A stretch of DNA of 64,000 nt from Curtobacterium sp. VKM Ac-1395 (GCF_015350975.1 NZ_JADKRX010000003.1:293278-357277), one strand, 5' to 3'; shown: positions 31,820 through 42,370, counted from the stretch's first letter. Program-made: numbers and translations. The notes: generated by a model not told the origin, from the sequence alone.

Positions 31820-34564
31820 GTGACGGTGAACGACCAGGACCCGCGCAGCACCGCAGGAACCGACCAGGACCCGGAGGAGACCGCCGAGTGGCGTGAGTCC
31901 CTCGACGGTCTGGTCGCGGCCCAGGGCCACCAGCGGGCTCGCGAGATCATGCAGGGACTGCTGAAGCGCTCGAACGAGCTGCACCTCGGCGTGCCGATGG
32001 TCCCGACGACCGACTACGTGAACACCATCGCACCAGAGGACGAGCCCGAGTTCCCGGGTGACGAGGAACTCGAGCGCCGGTACCGCCGGTGGATCCGCTG
32101 GAACGCGGCCGTCACGGTGCACCGCGCCCAGCGCCCCGGCATCGCCGTCGGTGGGCACATCTCGACGTACGCGTCGAGCGCCGCCATGTACGAGGTCGGC
32201 TACAACCACTTCTTCCGCGCGCAGGACCACGCCTCCGGTGGCGACCAGGTCTTCTTCCAGGGCCACGCCTCCCCCGGCATGTACGCCCGCGCGTACCTGG
32301 AAGGCCGTCTCGGCGAGGACCAGCTCGACGGCTTCCGCCAGGAGAAGTCCCACGCCGGCGGCGGGTTGTCGTCCTACCCGCACCCGCGCCTCATGCCGCA
32401 CTTCTGGCAGTTCCCGACCGTGTCGATGGGCATCGGCCCGATCAACGCGATCTACCAGGCGCAGCAGGCCAAGTACCTGACCAACCGCGGCATCAAGGAC
32501 GCATCGGACCAGCAGGTCTGGGCGTTCCTCGGTGACGGCGAGATGGACGAGGTCGAGTCCCGCGGCCAGCTGCAGGTCGCGGCGAACGACGGCCTCGACA
32601 ACCTCAACTTCGTCATCAACTGCAACCTGCAGCGTCTCGACGGACCGGTCCGCGGCAACGGCAAGATCATCCAGGAGCTCGAGGCCTTCTTCCGCGGTGC
32701 CGGATGGAACGTCATCAAGGTCGTCTGGGGCCGCGAGTGGGACGACCTGCTCGCCCGCGACACCGAGGGCGCCCTGCTCAACCTGATGAACCAGACGCCG
32801 GACGGCGACTACCAGACGTACAAGGCCGAGAACGGTGCCTACGTCCGCGAGAACTTCTTCGGGCGCGACCCGAAGGCGCTCGAGCTGGTCAAGGACTACA
32901 CCGACGACCAGATCTGGAACCTCAAGCGCGGTGGGCACGACTACCGCAAGGTGTACGCGGCGTTCAAGGCCGCGTCGGAGCACAAGGGCCAGCCGACCGT
33001 CATCCTGGCGAAGACGGTCAAGGGCTACGGCCTCGGCCCGAGCTTCGAGGGCCGCAACGCGACCCACCAGATGAAGAAGCTGACGCTCGACAACCTCAAG
33101 CAGTTCCGCGACGAGATGCGCATCCCGATCTCCGACGCCCAGCTCGAGGAGAACCCCTACACGCCGCCGTACTACCACCCGGGCAACGACGACGAGGCGA
33201 TCCAGTACATGCACGAGCGCCGCGCCGCGCTCGGTGGGTACGTCCCCGAGCGCCGGACGAAGTACACGTCCATCACGCTGCCGGACGACGCCAAGTACCA
33301 GGTCGTCAAGAAGGGCTCCGGCAAGCAGGAGATCGCCACCACCATGGCGTTCGCCCGACTGCTCAAGGACCTGCTCCGCTCCCCGGACTTCGGCAACCGC
33401 GTGGTGCCGATCATCCCGGACGAAGCCCGCACCTTCGGCATGGACGCCTACTTCCCGACGGCGAAGATCTACAACCCGAACGGCCAGCACTACACGTCGG
33501 TCGACCGCGAGCTGCTCCTGGCGTACAAGGAGAGCCCGCAGGGGCAGATCATCCACGTCGGCATCAACGAAGCCGGCGCCCTCGCTGCCTTCACGGCCGT
33601 CGGCACCTCGTACTCGACGCAGGGCGAGCCGCTCATCCCGGTCTACGTCTTCTACTCGATGTTCGGGTTCCAGCGCACCGGCGACGCCATCTGGGCCGCC
33701 GGGGACCAGATGACCCGCGGGTTCATGATCGGTGCCACCGCCGGCCGCACCACCCTGACCGGTGAGGGCCTGCAGCACGCCGACGGTCACTCGCCGCTCC
33801 TCGCCGCGTCGAACCCCGCGGTCGTGTCCTACGACCCGGCCTACGGCTACGAGATCGGGCACATCGTGCAGGCCGGCCTCGACCGGATGTACGGCACGAA
33901 CGAGGACGGCTCGCCGAAGCACGACGACCCGAACGTCATGTACTACCTGACGGTCTACAACGAGCCGATCGTGCAGCCGGCCGAGCCCGAGGGCGTCGAC
34001 GTCGAGGGCATCACCAAGGGCATGTACCTGCTCAAGGGCAGCGACCACGACGGCCCGAAGGCGCAGCTCCTGGCGTCCGGTGTCGCCGTGCCGTGGATCC
34101 TCGAGGCCCAGCAGCTCCTCGCCGAGGACTGGGGCGTGTCCGCCGACGTCTGGAGCGTCACGAGCTGGGGTGAGCTGTACCGCGACGGTGTCGCGGCGGA
34201 GCAGCACGCGTTCCTCAACCCGAACGAGCAGCCACGCACGCCGTACGTCACCGAGCGCCTGCTCGGCACCGAGGGCCCCGTCGTCGCCGTCAGCGACTTC
34301 ATGCACCTCGTGCAGGAGCAGATCCGCCCGTTCGTCCCGACGGACTACGCCACGCTCGGCGCCGACGGGTTCGGGTTCTCCGACACCCGCTCGGCCGCCC
34401 GCCGCTTCTTCCACATCGACGGCCCCTCGGTCGTCGTGCGGACGCTGCAGCAGCTCGCCCGCCAGGGCAAGGTCGACGCGGCACTCGTCCAGCAGGCCAT
34501 CGACAAGTACCGCCTGCACGACGTGACCGCCGGCACCACGGGCAGCGCCGGCGGCGAGAACTGA
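31820..34564 (+). CDS. aceE: Pyruvate dehydrogenase E1 component (homodimeric type)
   Basis: 914 residues, the normal length for homodimeric AceE. It decarboxylates pyruvate on thiamine diphosphate and acetylates the E2 lipoyl group. [20 protein letters not shown] opens the TPP domain, and the TPP motif runs from [14 protein letters not shown] to [16 protein letters not shown]. The transketolase-like central domain and C-terminal domain are intact. GTG 31820 has GAGGTCAACG upstream. It is placed before the fasR-fab operon, coupling acetyl-CoA supply to fatty-acid synthesis, as in many Actinobacteria. Confidence 0.97.
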   Translation: MTVNDQDPRSTAGTDQDPEETAEWRESLDGLVAAQGHQRAREIMQGLLKRSNELHLGVPMVPTTDYVNTIAPEDEPEFPGDEELERRYRRWIRWNAAVTVHRAQRPGIAVGGHISTYASSAAMYEVGYNHFFRAQDHASGGDQVFFQGHASPGMYARAYLEGRLGEDQLDGFRQEKSHAGGGLSSYPHPRLMPHFWQFPTVSMGIGPINAIYQAQQAKYLTNRGIKDASDQQVWAFLGDGEMDEVESRGQLQVAANDGLDNLNFVINCNLQRLDGPVRGNGKIIQELEAFFRGAGWNVIKVVWGREWDDLLARDTEGALLNLMNQTPDGDYQTYKAENGAYVRENFFGRDPKALELVKDYTDDQIWNLKRGGHDYRKVYAAFKAASEHKGQPTVILAKTVKGYGLGPSFEGRNATHQMKKLTLDNLKQFRDEMRIPISDAQLEENPYTPPYYHPGNDDEAIQYMHERRAALGGYVPERRTKYTSITLPDDAKYQVVKKGSGKQEIATTMAFARLLKDLLRSPDFGNRVVPIIPDEARTFGMDAYFPTAKIYNPNGQHYTSVDRELLLAYKESPQGQIIHVGINEAGALAAFTAVGTSYSTQGEPLIPVYVFYSMFGFQRTGDAIWAAGDQMTRGFMIGATAGRTTLTGEGLQHADGHSPLLAASNPAVVSYDPAYGYEIGHIVQAGLDRMYGTNEDGSPKHDDPNVMYYLTVYNEPIVQPAEPEGVDVEGITKGMYLLKGSDHDGPKAQLLASGVAVPWILEAQQLLAEDWGVSADVWSVTSWGELYRDGVAAEQHAFLNPNEQPRTPYVTERLLGTEGPVVAVSDFMHLVQEQIRPFVPTDYATLGADGFGFSDTRSAARRFFHIDGPSVVVRTLQQLARQGKVDAALVQQAIDKYRLHDVTAGTTGSAGGEN

Positions 34565-34571
34565 TCACCCG

Positions 34572-35795
34572 GTGACGACTGTCCGCACCGATGCCGCGAG
34601 CCGGGAGAACGACCGTGAACGGGCGCTCTCCTGGCTCCGGCAGGTGTCGGGCGAGCTGTCCACCGCCACCATCAAGCGGCTCGAGGACACGCTCCCCTGG
34701 TACAGCGAGATGCCGCCCGGGCGCCGTTCCGCGGTCGGCATGGTGGCGCAGGCCGGCATCACCTCGTTCATCTCCTGGCTCGAAGGCAGTGCCTCCACGC
34801 CGTGGATCGCGGCGGCCGACGTGTTCGGCTCCGCGCCCCGGGAGCTCCTGCGCTCGGTGAGCCTGCAGCAGACCCTGCAGCTCATCCGGGTCGTCGTGAC
34901 CGTGGTCGAGGAACGCGCCAAGGACGACGAGATGCTGCAAGAGGCCATCTTGAAGTACTCGCGGGACATCGCCTTCGCGGCCGCCGACGTGTACGCCCGG
35001 GCAGCCGAGGCTCGTGGACTGTGGGACGCCCGGCTCGAGGCCCTCGTGGTCGACTCGATCCTCTCCGGCGAGTACGACGACGAACTGCCGTCGCGGATCG
35101 CCGCGCTCGGCTGGCACGGCCACGGCGAGGTCGCGGTGCTCGTCGGCACCGCCCCCAAGCAGCTCGAAGTCGACCAGGTGCGCCGGACCGCCCGCCACAT
35201 GGACGCCGACGTGCTCATCGGCGTGCAGGGCTCCCGGCTCGTGGTCGTCATCGGTCGGGCCACCCCGCGGGACGACGTCCCCGAGGGCGAGGAACCGGTG
35301 TCCTTCACCGCCATCGCGCAGTCGCTCGAACCGCTCTTCGGCGAGGGGCACCTGGTGCTCGGCAACGAGGTCGCCGGGGTCGTCGACGCCTCCACGTCCG
35401 CCAAGGCCGCCCTCGCCGGGTTCGCCGTGGCCCGTGCGTGGCGTGGTGCGCCCCGTCCTGCCCTCGCCGACGACCTGCTCCCCGAGCGGGCACTCGCCGG
35501 TGACCCCCTCGCCCGGTCGGCCCTGGTCCAGCGCATCTACGTGCCGCTGAAGGACCAGTCCACGGAGCTCCTGCAGACGCTCTGGTGCTACCTCGACACC
35601 GGGCGCTCGCTCGAGGCCACCGCGCGCGAGCTCTTCGTGCACCCGAACACCGTGCGCTACCGTCTGCGCCGCGTGGCGGACATCATCGGGTGGGACGCCA
35701 CCCACGCCCGAGACGCCCTCATCGTGCAGTCGGCGCTCATCCTCGGGGCGATGTCGGAGTCGACCGCCGGTCGTCGCCGCGTCGGCCGACGGTAG
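34572..35795 (+). CDS. fasR: PucR-type regulator of fatty-acid synthesis, FasR-like
   Basis: A 407-residue PucR/CdaR-family protein. The long N-terminal part has a GGDEF-like remnant (LGWHGHGEVAVLVGTA, ADVLIGVQGSRLVVVIGRA). The C-terminal HTH reads LLQTLWCYLDTGRSLEATAR then ELFVHPNTVRYRLRRVADI. In Actinobacteria, the PucR gene directly before fabD-fabH-acpP-fabF activates that operon; location and domain support the same role here. It starts 7 bp after aceE and ends 78 bp before fabD. Confidence 0.88.
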   Translation: MTTVRTDAASRENDRERALSWLRQVSGELSTATIKRLEDTLPWYSEMPPGRRSAVGMVAQAGITSFISWLEGSASTPWIAAADVFGSAPRELLRSVSLQQTLQLIRVVVTVVEERAKDDEMLQEAILKYSRDIAFAAADVYARAAEARGLWDARLEALVVDSILSGEYDDELPSRIAALGWHGHGEVAVLVGTAPKQLEVDQVRRTARHMDADVLIGVQGSRLVVVIGRATPRDDVPEGEEPVSFTAIAQSLEPLFGEGHLVLGNEVAGVVDASTSAKAALAGFAVARAWRGAPRPALADDLLPERALAGDPLARSALVQRIYVPLKDQSTELLQTLWCYLDTGRSLEATARELFVHPNTVRYRLRRVADIIGWDATHARDALIVQSALILGAMSESTAGRRRVGRR

Positions 35796-35873
35796 AGGTC
35801 CCACAATGTCTCGGCCCGATTCGTGTCGGGAGTCCACACGGGCGCGGCCCTGTCCGAGGGCAAGGATTGTCCG

Positions 35874-36803
35874 GTGATCGTCGTCGTCGCGCCCGGACAG
35901 GGCTCCCAGACCCCCGGATTCCTCGCGCCCTGGCTCGAGGACGCCGCCGTCCGTGACCGCATCGGGGAGTGGTCCGAGGCCATCGGCGTCGACCTCGCGA
36001 AGCACGGCACCGAGTCCGACGCGGAGACGATCAAGGACACCGCGCTCGCGCAGCCGCTCATCGTCGCCGCGGGGCTCATCACGGCCGACGCGCTCCTCGC
36101 CGACGGTCGCCGTGCGCACGTCGGCGGCGTCGCCGGGCACTCGGTCGGCGAGTTCACCGCCGCCGCGGTCGCCGGCATCCTGCAGCCGACCGACGCCGTC
36201 GCCCTGGTCGCCGAGCGCGGCCGGGCCATGGCGGACGCCGCGGCGCTCGAACCCACCTCGATGGCAGCCGTCCTCGGTGGCGACCCCGACGAGGTCGCGC
36301 AGGCCCTCGAGGCCCACGGCCTCGTGCCGGCCAACCACAACGGTGGCGGCCAGACCGTCGTCGCCGGCAGCGCGGACGCCGTCGCCGCGCTCGTCGCCGC
36401 TCCCCCGACGAAGGCCCGGGTGATCCCCCTCGCCGTCGCCGGTGCGTTCCACACGCGGTACATGGCCCCCGCGGTCGACCGTGTCGCTCCCGTCGCCGCC
36501 GCCGCTGCCGTCGCTGACCCCACCCTGCCGATCTGGACCAACGCCGACGGCTCCCGCGTCGACGACGGCCGTCGGTTCGTCGACCTCATGGTCCAGCAGA
36601 TCGCCAGCCCCGTGCACTGGGACGCCGTCATGACGTCCTTCCAGCAGGCCGGCGTCACCGGGATCATCGAACTCGCACCCGCCGGTGCCCTCGTGGGGCT
36701 CGCCAAGCGCGGCCTCCGCGGCACCCCGACCGTGGCGGTCAAGTCCCCCGAGGACCTGCCCGCCGCGATCGAGCTCCTCACGACCGAAGAGGTACCCGCA
36801 TGA
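35874..36803 (+). CDS. fabD: Malonyl-CoA:ACP transacylase
   Basis: Transfers malonyl from CoA to AcpP for FAS-II. 309 residues with VVVAPGQGSQTPGF at the N-terminus, nucleophile VAGHSVGEFTAAAVAG, the Arg in LVAERGRAMADAA, and NHNGGGQTVVAG then VAGAFHTRYMAPA with the catalytic His. GTG 35874 was chosen because AAGGA lies 8-9 nt upstream and the domain starts at once. It ends inside the fabH start (ATGA). Confidence 0.95.
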   Translation: MIVVVAPGQGSQTPGFLAPWLEDAAVRDRIGEWSEAIGVDLAKHGTESDAETIKDTALAQPLIVAAGLITADALLADGRRAHVGGVAGHSVGEFTAAAVAGILQPTDAVALVAERGRAMADAAALEPTSMAAVLGGDPDEVAQALEAHGLVPANHNGGGQTVVAGSADAVAALVAAPPTKARVIPLAVAGAFHTRYMAPAVDRVAPVAAAAAVADPTLPIWTNADGSRVDDGRRFVDLMVQQIASPVHWDAVMTSFQQAGVTGIIELAPAGALVGLAKRGLRGTPTVAVKSPEDLPAAIELLTTEEVPA

Positions 36804-37837
36804 CCCTCACCCCCGACTCCACCCAGCCCGACGCCGCCGCGCGTCCCGTGCTCGCGCAGCGCCGCGGCCACGAGTTCAGCCGCATCATGGCGTTCGGCGC
36901 CGCCCGCGGCGAACTCACGGTGCCGAACGACGACCTCGTCGGACCTATCGATTCGTCCGACGAGTGGATCCGTCAGCGCACCGGCATCGTCACCCGCATG
37001 CGCGCCGGTGCCGACGTCGAGGCCGTCGACCTCGCCGAGGCCGCAGCGCTCGAGGCCATCGCCAAGGCCGGTCTCACTCCCGACCAGATCGGCGTCGTGC
37101 TCGTCAGCACCGTCACGAACACCGTCGCCACCCCGTCGATGGCCGCGCTGCTCGCCGAGCGCATCGGCGCCACGCCGGCGGCCGCGTACGACATCAGCGC
37201 CGCGTGCGCCGGGTACGCCTACGGCATCGCGCAGGCCGACTCGTTCGTGAAGTCCGGCATCGCCGACCACGTGCTCGTCGTCGGCGCCGAGAAGCTCAGC
37301 GACATCGTCGACCCCACCGACCGCTCGATCTCGTTCCTGCTCGGTGACGGTGCCGGCGCAGCGGTCGTCGGCCCGAGCGACTTCCCGGGCATCGCGCCCA
37401 CCATCTGGGGCTCCGACGGCTCCAAGTGGGACGCGATCGGCATGACCGCCACGTTCAACGAGTGGCAGGCCGGCGCCGCCCGGCCCACGATCCGGCAGGC
37501 CGGTCAGACCGTCTTCCGCTGGGCCGTCTGGGAGATGGTCAAGGTCGCACGTGAAGCGCTCGAGACCGCCGGCGTGCGTCCGGACCAGCTCGCCGCCTTC
37601 GTCCCGCACCAGGCCAACATCCGCATCATCGACGAGTTCGCCAAGCAGCTCGGCATCCCCGACTCGGTGATGATCGGTCGCGACATCACGACCACCGGCA
37701 ACACCTCAGCGGCGAGCATCCCGCTCGCCACCCACCGCCTGCTCGAGGAGCACCCGGACCTGTCGGGCGGCCTCGCCCTGCAGATCGGGTTCGGCGCCGG
37801 CCTCGTCTTCGGGGCGCAGGTCGTCGTCCTCCCGTAG
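36800..37837 (+). CDS. fabH: 3-oxoacyl-[ACP] synthase III
   Basis: Starts FAS-II by condensing a short acyl-CoA with malonyl-ACP. 345 residues, with about 20 more at the N-terminus than usual. The triad is DISAACAGYAYG (Cys136), AFVPHQANIRIID (His) and TTGNTSAASIPL (Asn). In Microbacteriaceae this enzyme usually takes branched starters, giving iso/anteiso lipids; that is inferred. Coupled to fabD by a 4-bp overlap. Confidence 0.96.
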   Translation: MTLTPDSTQPDAAARPVLAQRRGHEFSRIMAFGAARGELTVPNDDLVGPIDSSDEWIRQRTGIVTRMRAGADVEAVDLAEAAALEAIAKAGLTPDQIGVVLVSTVTNTVATPSMAALLAERIGATPAAAYDISAACAGYAYGIAQADSFVKSGIADHVLVVGAEKLSDIVDPTDRSISFLLGDGAGAAVVGPSDFPGIAPTIWGSDGSKWDAIGMTATFNEWQAGAARPTIRQAGQTVFRWAVWEMVKVAREALETAGVRPDQLAAFVPHQANIRIIDEFAKQLGIPDSVMIGRDITTTGNTSAASIPLATHRLLEEHPDLSGGLALQIGFGAGLVFGAQVVVLP

Positions 37838-37940
37838 GACATCCGCTTTCGCACAGTCCCGCACGGCTGCGGGCGCGGGACCACCCCGTGCCCTAGGCTG
37901 ATCAACGGTCAAACGACACCCCCCTCAAGGAGACACCATC

Positions 37941-38189
37941 ATGGCCCTGTCCAACGAAGAAGTCCTCGCCGGCCTGGCCGAGCTGATCAACGACGAGACC
38001 GGCATCGCCACCGACACGGTGCAGTCGGACAAGTCCTTCACCGACGACCTCGACATCGACTCCATCTCGATGATGACCATCGTCGTGAACGCCGAAGAGA
38101 AGTTCGACGTCAAGATCCCGGACGAAGAGGTCAAGAACCTCAAGACCGTCGGTGACGCCGTCGACTTCATCGTCAAGGCCCAGGCCTGA
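37941..38189 (+). CDS. acpP: Acyl carrier protein of FAS-II
   Basis: 82 residues. Ser41 in DDLDIDSISMMTIVV is the phosphopantetheine site, and the fold is the standard four-helix ACP with an acidic helix II. AAGGAG precedes the ATG. A 103-bp gap with a small GTCCCGC/GCGGGAC hairpin separates it from fabH, so it may have extra transcription or processing that raises its level. Confidence 0.97.
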   Translation: MALSNEEVLAGLAELINDETGIATDTVQSDKSFTDDLDIDSISMMTIVVNAEEKFDVKIPDEEVKNLKTVGDAVDFIVKAQA

Positions 38190-38282
38190 CACGAACTTCC
38201 CTGAACGCCGTGGTCCGGCTCGACCTCCCGGTCCCCGGCCACGGCGTTCTCCATGTCCACCACTGAAGAGACAAGTCGTTCC

Positions 38283-39527
38283 ATGACCAACAAGACCGTC
38301 GTCGTCACCGGGATCGGTGCGATCACCCCTCTCGCTGCGACTGCCACGGAGACCTGGGACGCCCTGCTCGCGGGCAAGTCCGGCATCACCAGGATCGAAG
38401 ACCCGCGCTTCGCCGCGCTCGAGCTCCCCGTCGAGTTCGCCGGCCAGGCACGCCACTGGATCACCGACCAGCTCACGCGCCCCGAGACCAAGCGCTTCGA
38501 CCCGTCGTCGCAGCTGTCGCTCATCGCCGCGCGTGAAGCGTGGGCCGACGCCGGCATCGACGCCGAGACCGTCGTCCCCGAACGCCTCATCGTCGACTGG
38601 GCCACCGGCATCGGCGGCGTCAACACGCTGCTCGACGCCTGGGACACCCTCCGCGAGAAGGGCCCGCGCCGCGTCCTGCCGATGACGGTGCCGATGCTCA
38701 TGGCCAACGGCCCCGCCGCGGCGATCGAGATGGAGTTCGGCGCCCGTGGTGGCGCACGCACCTACCTCTCGGCGTGCGCGTCGTCCACCGAGTCCCTCGC
38801 CGAGGCGTACCGCCACGTCGCGACCGGTGAGGCCGACATCGTCATCGCCGGTGGCGCCGAGGCCGCGCTGCACCCGATGCCGCTCGCCTCGTTCGCGGCG
38901 ATGCAGGCCCTGTCCCGCCGCAACGACTCCCCCGAGACCGCGTCGCGTCCGTACGACGTCACGCGCGACGGCTTCGTGCTCGCGGACGGCGCCGCGGCGC
39001 TCATCCTGGAGACCAAGGAGCACGCCGAGGCCCGCGGCGCGAAGATCTACGCCGAGGTCGCCGGTGCCGGCATCACCTCGGACGCCTTCCACATCACGGC
39101 TCCGGACCCCGAGGGCAGCGCTGCCGCTCGTGCCGTCCTGATGGCGCTCGAGCACGCCGGCGCCTCGCGCGAGGACGTCGTCCACGTCAACGCCCACGCG
39201 ACGTCGACGCCCGTCGGGGACATCGCCGAGTACCACGCGATGCGCCGCGTCTTCGGTGACCACCTGGACTCGGTCGTCGTCTCGGCGACCAAGGCGTCGA
39301 CGGGTCACCTCCTCGGAGGTGCCGGTGCGATCGAGGCCGTCTTCACCGCCCTCGCGCTGCACAACCGCATCGCGCCGCCGACGATCAACCTCACCGAGCA
39401 GGACCCGGAGATCGTCATGGACGTCGCGACGTCGCCGCGCGAGCTCCCCGCGGGCGACCTGCTCGCCGTGAGCAACTCGTTCGGCTTCGGCGGGCACAAC
39501 GCCGTCGTCGCGTTCCGCTCCGTCTGA
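38283..39527 (+). CDS. fabF: 3-oxoacyl-[ACP] synthase II
   Basis: Elongating ketosynthase of FAS-II, 414 residues. The catalytic Cys is in YLSACASSTESLAEA, the His residues in HVNAHATSTPVGD and ATKASTGHLLGGAGA. The N-terminus KTVVVTGIGAITPL and end SFGFGGHNAVVAFR are typical. ATG 38283 is used; an in-frame ATG at 38253 lacks support. A strong hairpin terminator follows the stop. Confidence 0.96.
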   Translation: MTNKTVVVTGIGAITPLAATATETWDALLAGKSGITRIEDPRFAALELPVEFAGQARHWITDQLTRPETKRFDPSSQLSLIAAREAWADAGIDAETVVPERLIVDWATGIGGVNTLLDAWDTLREKGPRRVLPMTVPMLMANGPAAAIEMEFGARGGARTYLSACASSTESLAEAYRHVATGEADIVIAGGAEAALHPMPLASFAAMQALSRRNDSPETASRPYDVTRDGFVLADGAAALILETKEHAEARGAKIYAEVAGAGITSDAFHITAPDPEGSAAARAVLMALEHAGASREDVVHVNAHATSTPVGDIAEYHAMRRVFGDHLDSVVVSATKASTGHLLGGAGAIEAVFTALALHNRIAPPTINLTEQDPEIVMDVATSPRELPAGDLLAVSNSFGFGGHNAVVAFRSV

Positions 39528-39538
39528 TCCACGCCACG

Positions 39539-39570
39539 AACGGCCGCAGCCCTCGCCGGCTGCGGCCGTT
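39539..39570 (+). terminator. Terminator of the fab operon
   Basis: AACGGCCGCAGCC and GGCTGCGGCCGTT, a perfect 13-bp stem with a 6-nt loop, 11 bp past the fabF stop and followed by CTGCTT. Confidence 0.9.
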
Positions 39571-39615
39571 CTGCTTGCGATGCCCCTCGTCGACGTGGGA
39601 CACCCCCGGACACAC

Positions 39616-39643
39616 GAGACGCCGCCGTGTTCGGCGGCGTCTC
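39616..39643 (-). terminator. Terminator of the DUF3145 gene
   Basis: GAGACGCCGCC and GGCGGCGTCTC, perfect 11-bp stem, 6-nt loop, 36 bp past the convergent DUF3145 gene. Back-to-back with the fabF terminator. Confidence 0.8.
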
Positions 39644-39678
39644 GCGGGATCGGGGGGGCGTCGCGGCGTGACGGGGTG

Positions 39679-40179
39679 TCAGCCCACGCGGTGGAGCCAG
39701 ACGACGGGGTTGCCCTCGGCAGCGTGGCGGAACGGCTCGAGTTCGTCGTCCCAGGCCTGTCCGAGCGCCAGTCGCAGTTCGCGGTGCAGTTCGAGAGCGT
39801 TGCTCCCGGCGACCTCCATCGCGTAGCGGACGCGGTCCTCGGGGATGACCATGTTGCCGGTGACGTCGGTCTGCGCGTAGAAGACGCCGAGGTCGGGCGT
39901 GTGCATCCACCGGCCGCCGTCAGACGCCGCGGTGGGCTCCTCGGTGACCTCGTACCGGAGGTGTTCCCACCCGCGCAGCGCAGAGGCGATCGCGGCACCC
40001 GTGCCGACGGCACCGGTCCACGTGTACTCGGTGCGGCGCGAGCCGTCCTGTGCCGGCTGGTCCAACCAGGAGAAGTTCACGGCGCGACTCATCGCGCGAC
40101 CTGCTGCCCATTCGACATGGGGGCAGAGCGCGCGTGGGGAGGAGTGCACGTAGAGCACTCCCGACGCAGTCCCGGTCAT
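39679..40179 (-). CDS. DUF3145 family protein
   Basis: A 166-residue actinobacterial protein of unknown function: GVLYVHSSPRALCPHVEWAA, NFSWLDQPAQDGSRRTEYTW, RYEVTEEPTAASDGGRWMHT, then GNMVIPEDRVRYAMEV and WDDELEPFRHAAEG. ATG 40179 has GGAGG 4 nt upstream. Its constant place next to fabF in Actinobacteria suggests a role tied to lipid synthesis, but it is convergent, not in the operon. Confidence 0.9.
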   Translation of the reverse strand: MTGTASGVLYVHSSPRALCPHVEWAAGRAMSRAVNFSWLDQPAQDGSRRTEYTWTGAVGTGAAIASALRGWEHLRYEVTEEPTAASDGGRWMHTPDLGVFYAQTDVTGNMVIPEDRVRYAMEVAGSNALELHRELRLALGQAWDDELEPFRHAAEGNPVVWLHRVG

Positions 40180-40335
40180 GGTTCCTCCGATCATCAGGTG
40201 CGACTTCCCCATCGACCTGTGCTGGAGGGACCAGGTGCAGTGCACCACGGAACCATCGATATGCGATTGTGATGTCCTCGCGGACACGCCCATTATGCAG
40301 GGCTGCGGCTGTGTACGGCAAGGACGCCGGGTGGA

Positions 40336-41136
40336 TCAGTGGAAGACTGCCCCGTCGACGTCGAGCGGGTGCCGTTCCCCGGCGTCGAGCGCCACCGACA
40401 GGCGGTTCTCCGGCGGCGGGATCGGGCACGCGTACTGGTACGAGAACGCACACGGTGGCAGGACCAGGTCGTTCCAGTCGAGCTCGACGTCGGCCGGGCC
40501 GCCCGGGTCGGCGACGAACAGGAACCGCCCCATCGAGTACGAGCTGCCGGGGTCGTCCTCGGGCAGCGCGCTCGTGGCGTCCTGGACGATGAGCTGCAGG
40601 CGTGCCGAACCGCCGAACGGTGCTGATCGGACCGCGAGGAGCCTGGCGTCCACACCACGGATCGTGGTGTCGATCGTGCCGGCGACCACGAGCGGTTCGC
40701 CGGCGGCGTCGAGGACGCTCCCCCGAGCCTCCTGGCCGTCTGCTGGTGTGTACGTGCCGGACGTGACCAGGTCCGACGGCGGGAACCGGTCGATGCGCGC
40801 GAAGCGGCCGACGGCGTCGGCGGACGGGTCCCAGATGCGCAGGGTGTGGCCGCCACGGCCGGCGGCGACCGTGCCGGCCATGCCGTCGGGGAAGGCGACC
40901 GTGGACGCGACCACGGCGTCGTCACCGGCCACCAGGACCGTGCCGACGACCGGGAGGCCGTCCACGGTGATGCCGTCGGCCTCCGTCGCGGTGACCTGCA
41001 GCCCGCCGACCGCCGGCGACCAGGTCCCGGGGACGGGCCAGACCTGCTGCGGTTCGTCGACGCGCTGGGCGTTCACGAGCGCGAGGGGGCCTCGGGCACT
41101 GCGGGCCCAACGGTCGCGGGCGTCGATGTCGGTCAT
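40336..41136 (-). CDS. DUF1684 family protein
   Basis: A 266-residue cytosolic protein. The central part is beta-rich (GITVDGLPVVGTVLVAGDDA, GGHTLRIWDPSADAVGRF). The C-terminal signature reads GRFLFVADPGGPADVELDWN, PCAFSYQYACPIPPPENRLS then VALDAGE, the usual DUF1684 end where the Cys-containing segment is conserved. Function unknown. Its ATG overlaps the stop of the AI-2E-family permease gene upstream (ATGA). Confidence 0.85.
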   Translation of the reverse strand: MTDIDARDRWARSARGPLALVNAQRVDEPQQVWPVPGTWSPAVGGLQVTATEADGITVDGLPVVGTVLVAGDDAVVASTVAFPDGMAGTVAAGRGGHTLRIWDPSADAVGRFARIDRFPPSDLVTSGTYTPADGQEARGSVLDAAGEPLVVAGTIDTTIRGVDARLLAVRSAPFGGSARLQLIVQDATSALPEDDPGSSYSMGRFLFVADPGGPADVELDWNDLVLPPCAFSYQYACPIPPPENRLSVALDAGERHPLDVDGAVFH

Positions 41137-42269
41137 GCCTGTTCCTGCCGCGGGTAGATGACCTTCTGCACGATGATGATCACCGATGCGGCGACCGGGA
41201 CGGCCACGAGGGCGCCGAGCACCCCGCCGATCGTCGCTCCGGCCACGGCCGCGATGACCACGAGTGCCCCGGGCACCTGCACGGCCCGCGACATGATGCG
41301 CGGGGAGATCACGTAGGACTCGACCTGCATGTACACGAGGTAGTAGACCGCAGCGGTCAGGGCGGTCGCCGGCGAGGCGAAGAAGCACAGCAGCGAGATC
41401 ACGACGGCGGCGCTGATCGTGCCGACGAGCGGGATCAGTGAGCCGAGGAAGGCGAACGTCGCGAGCAGCACGGGCAAGGGCGCGCCGATGATGATCAGCA
41501 GGGCGAGGCTCAGCACGCCGTTGATGCCGGCCTGGGTGATCTGTCCGACGACGTAGCGACCGACGGACGAGGTCACCTCTTCACTGACGGCGATGTAGTT
41601 CTCGCGGCGTGACGCCGGGACGAAGCGGTACATCATCCGCTTCATGCCCCGCATCGACGCGAGGAAGTAGAGCATCAGGATGAGCACGATGAGGGCGCCG
41701 GTGATGCCCGAGAGGATCCCGCTGCCGACGGCGAGGATGCCACCACCGAGGCTCAGCAGGTTGCCCGGGTCCTCCACGAACGACTGCAGCGACTGCAGGG
41801 CGTGGTTGACGTCGAAGGAGCCGTTGAGCTGCTTCGACAGGTCCTGCACCCACTGCTGGCCGGAGAGGTCCTGCACGATCTGGGGGAAGTTCTGCACCAG
41901 GTTCGTCGCCTGGGTGATGAGGATCGGGACCACCGCGAACACCACGCCCGCGAAGGCCGCCAGCACGGTGACGACGACCGCGAGGATCGCGAGCCACCGT
42001 GGGACGTACCGCTCCATGAACGTGACGAGCGGGTCGAGGCCGAGCGCGATGAACAGGGCCACGCCGATGTAGACCAGGACCGTCGAGAGCTGGCCGATGA
42101 GCGACCCGGCCAGGAGCGCCACGAGGACGCCGATCCCGCCCATGAAGCCGATGCGGAAGGCATTGACGCGGACACCGGTGCCCTCGCGGGAGGCCTCGAA
42201 CACGACGTTGGGGGTGGGGCCGGGGGTGTCGACGCCGTGGGGGGCGTTCCGTCGGCGACGCAGGTGCAT
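41133..42269 (-). CDS. AI-2E family transporter
   Basis: A 378-residue polytopic protein: paired TM segments in the first third (RIGFMGGIGVLVALLAGSLI, YIGVALFIALGLDPLVTFME), a soluble helical stretch (LSGQQWVQDLSKQLNGSFDV), and later TM with AFLGSLIPLVGTISAAVVIS and SYVISPRIMSRAVQVPGALV, the family signature. Members export small molecules or act as Na+/H+ antiporters; the AI-2 label is historical. ATG 42269 is used; GTG 42302 is possible. Confidence 0.88.
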   Translation of the reverse strand: MHLRRRRNAPHGVDTPGPTPNVVFEASREGTGVRVNAFRIGFMGGIGVLVALLAGSLIGQLSTVLVYIGVALFIALGLDPLVTFMERYVPRWLAILAVVVTVLAAFAGVVFAVVPILITQATNLVQNFPQIVQDLSGQQWVQDLSKQLNGSFDVNHALQSLQSFVEDPGNLLSLGGGILAVGSGILSGITGALIVLILMLYFLASMRGMKRMMYRFVPASRRENYIAVSEEVTSSVGRYVVGQITQAGINGVLSLALLIIIGAPLPVLLATFAFLGSLIPLVGTISAAVVISLLCFFASPATALTAAVYYLVYMQVESYVISPRIMSRAVQVPGALVVIAAVAGATIGGVLGALVAVPVAASVIIIVQKVIYPRQEQA

Positions 42270-42322
42270 GGTGGGCGGGCGGCCTTTCGGATCCTGTCGC
42301 ACGAAGCGCGGGGCCGCGCTGC

Positions 42323-42370
42323 GGTGCGACGACGTGGGGCGGGCCAGTGTCGGTTCGGCTCGAACCCGCG
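42323..42370. repeat. Partial duplicate of the tRNA-Met 3' end
   Basis: GGTGCGACGACGTGGGGCGG (42323 on) repeats 42376 on with one change, and CTCGAACCCGCG (42359-42370) repeats the T-arm part 42402-42413. The copy has an extra segment in the middle and cannot fold as a tRNA. Confidence 0.75.

Noticed and set aside
31814..34519. 901-codon open frame on the minus strand
   Set aside because: Exactly antisense to aceE, no motifs; a codon-bias artefact.
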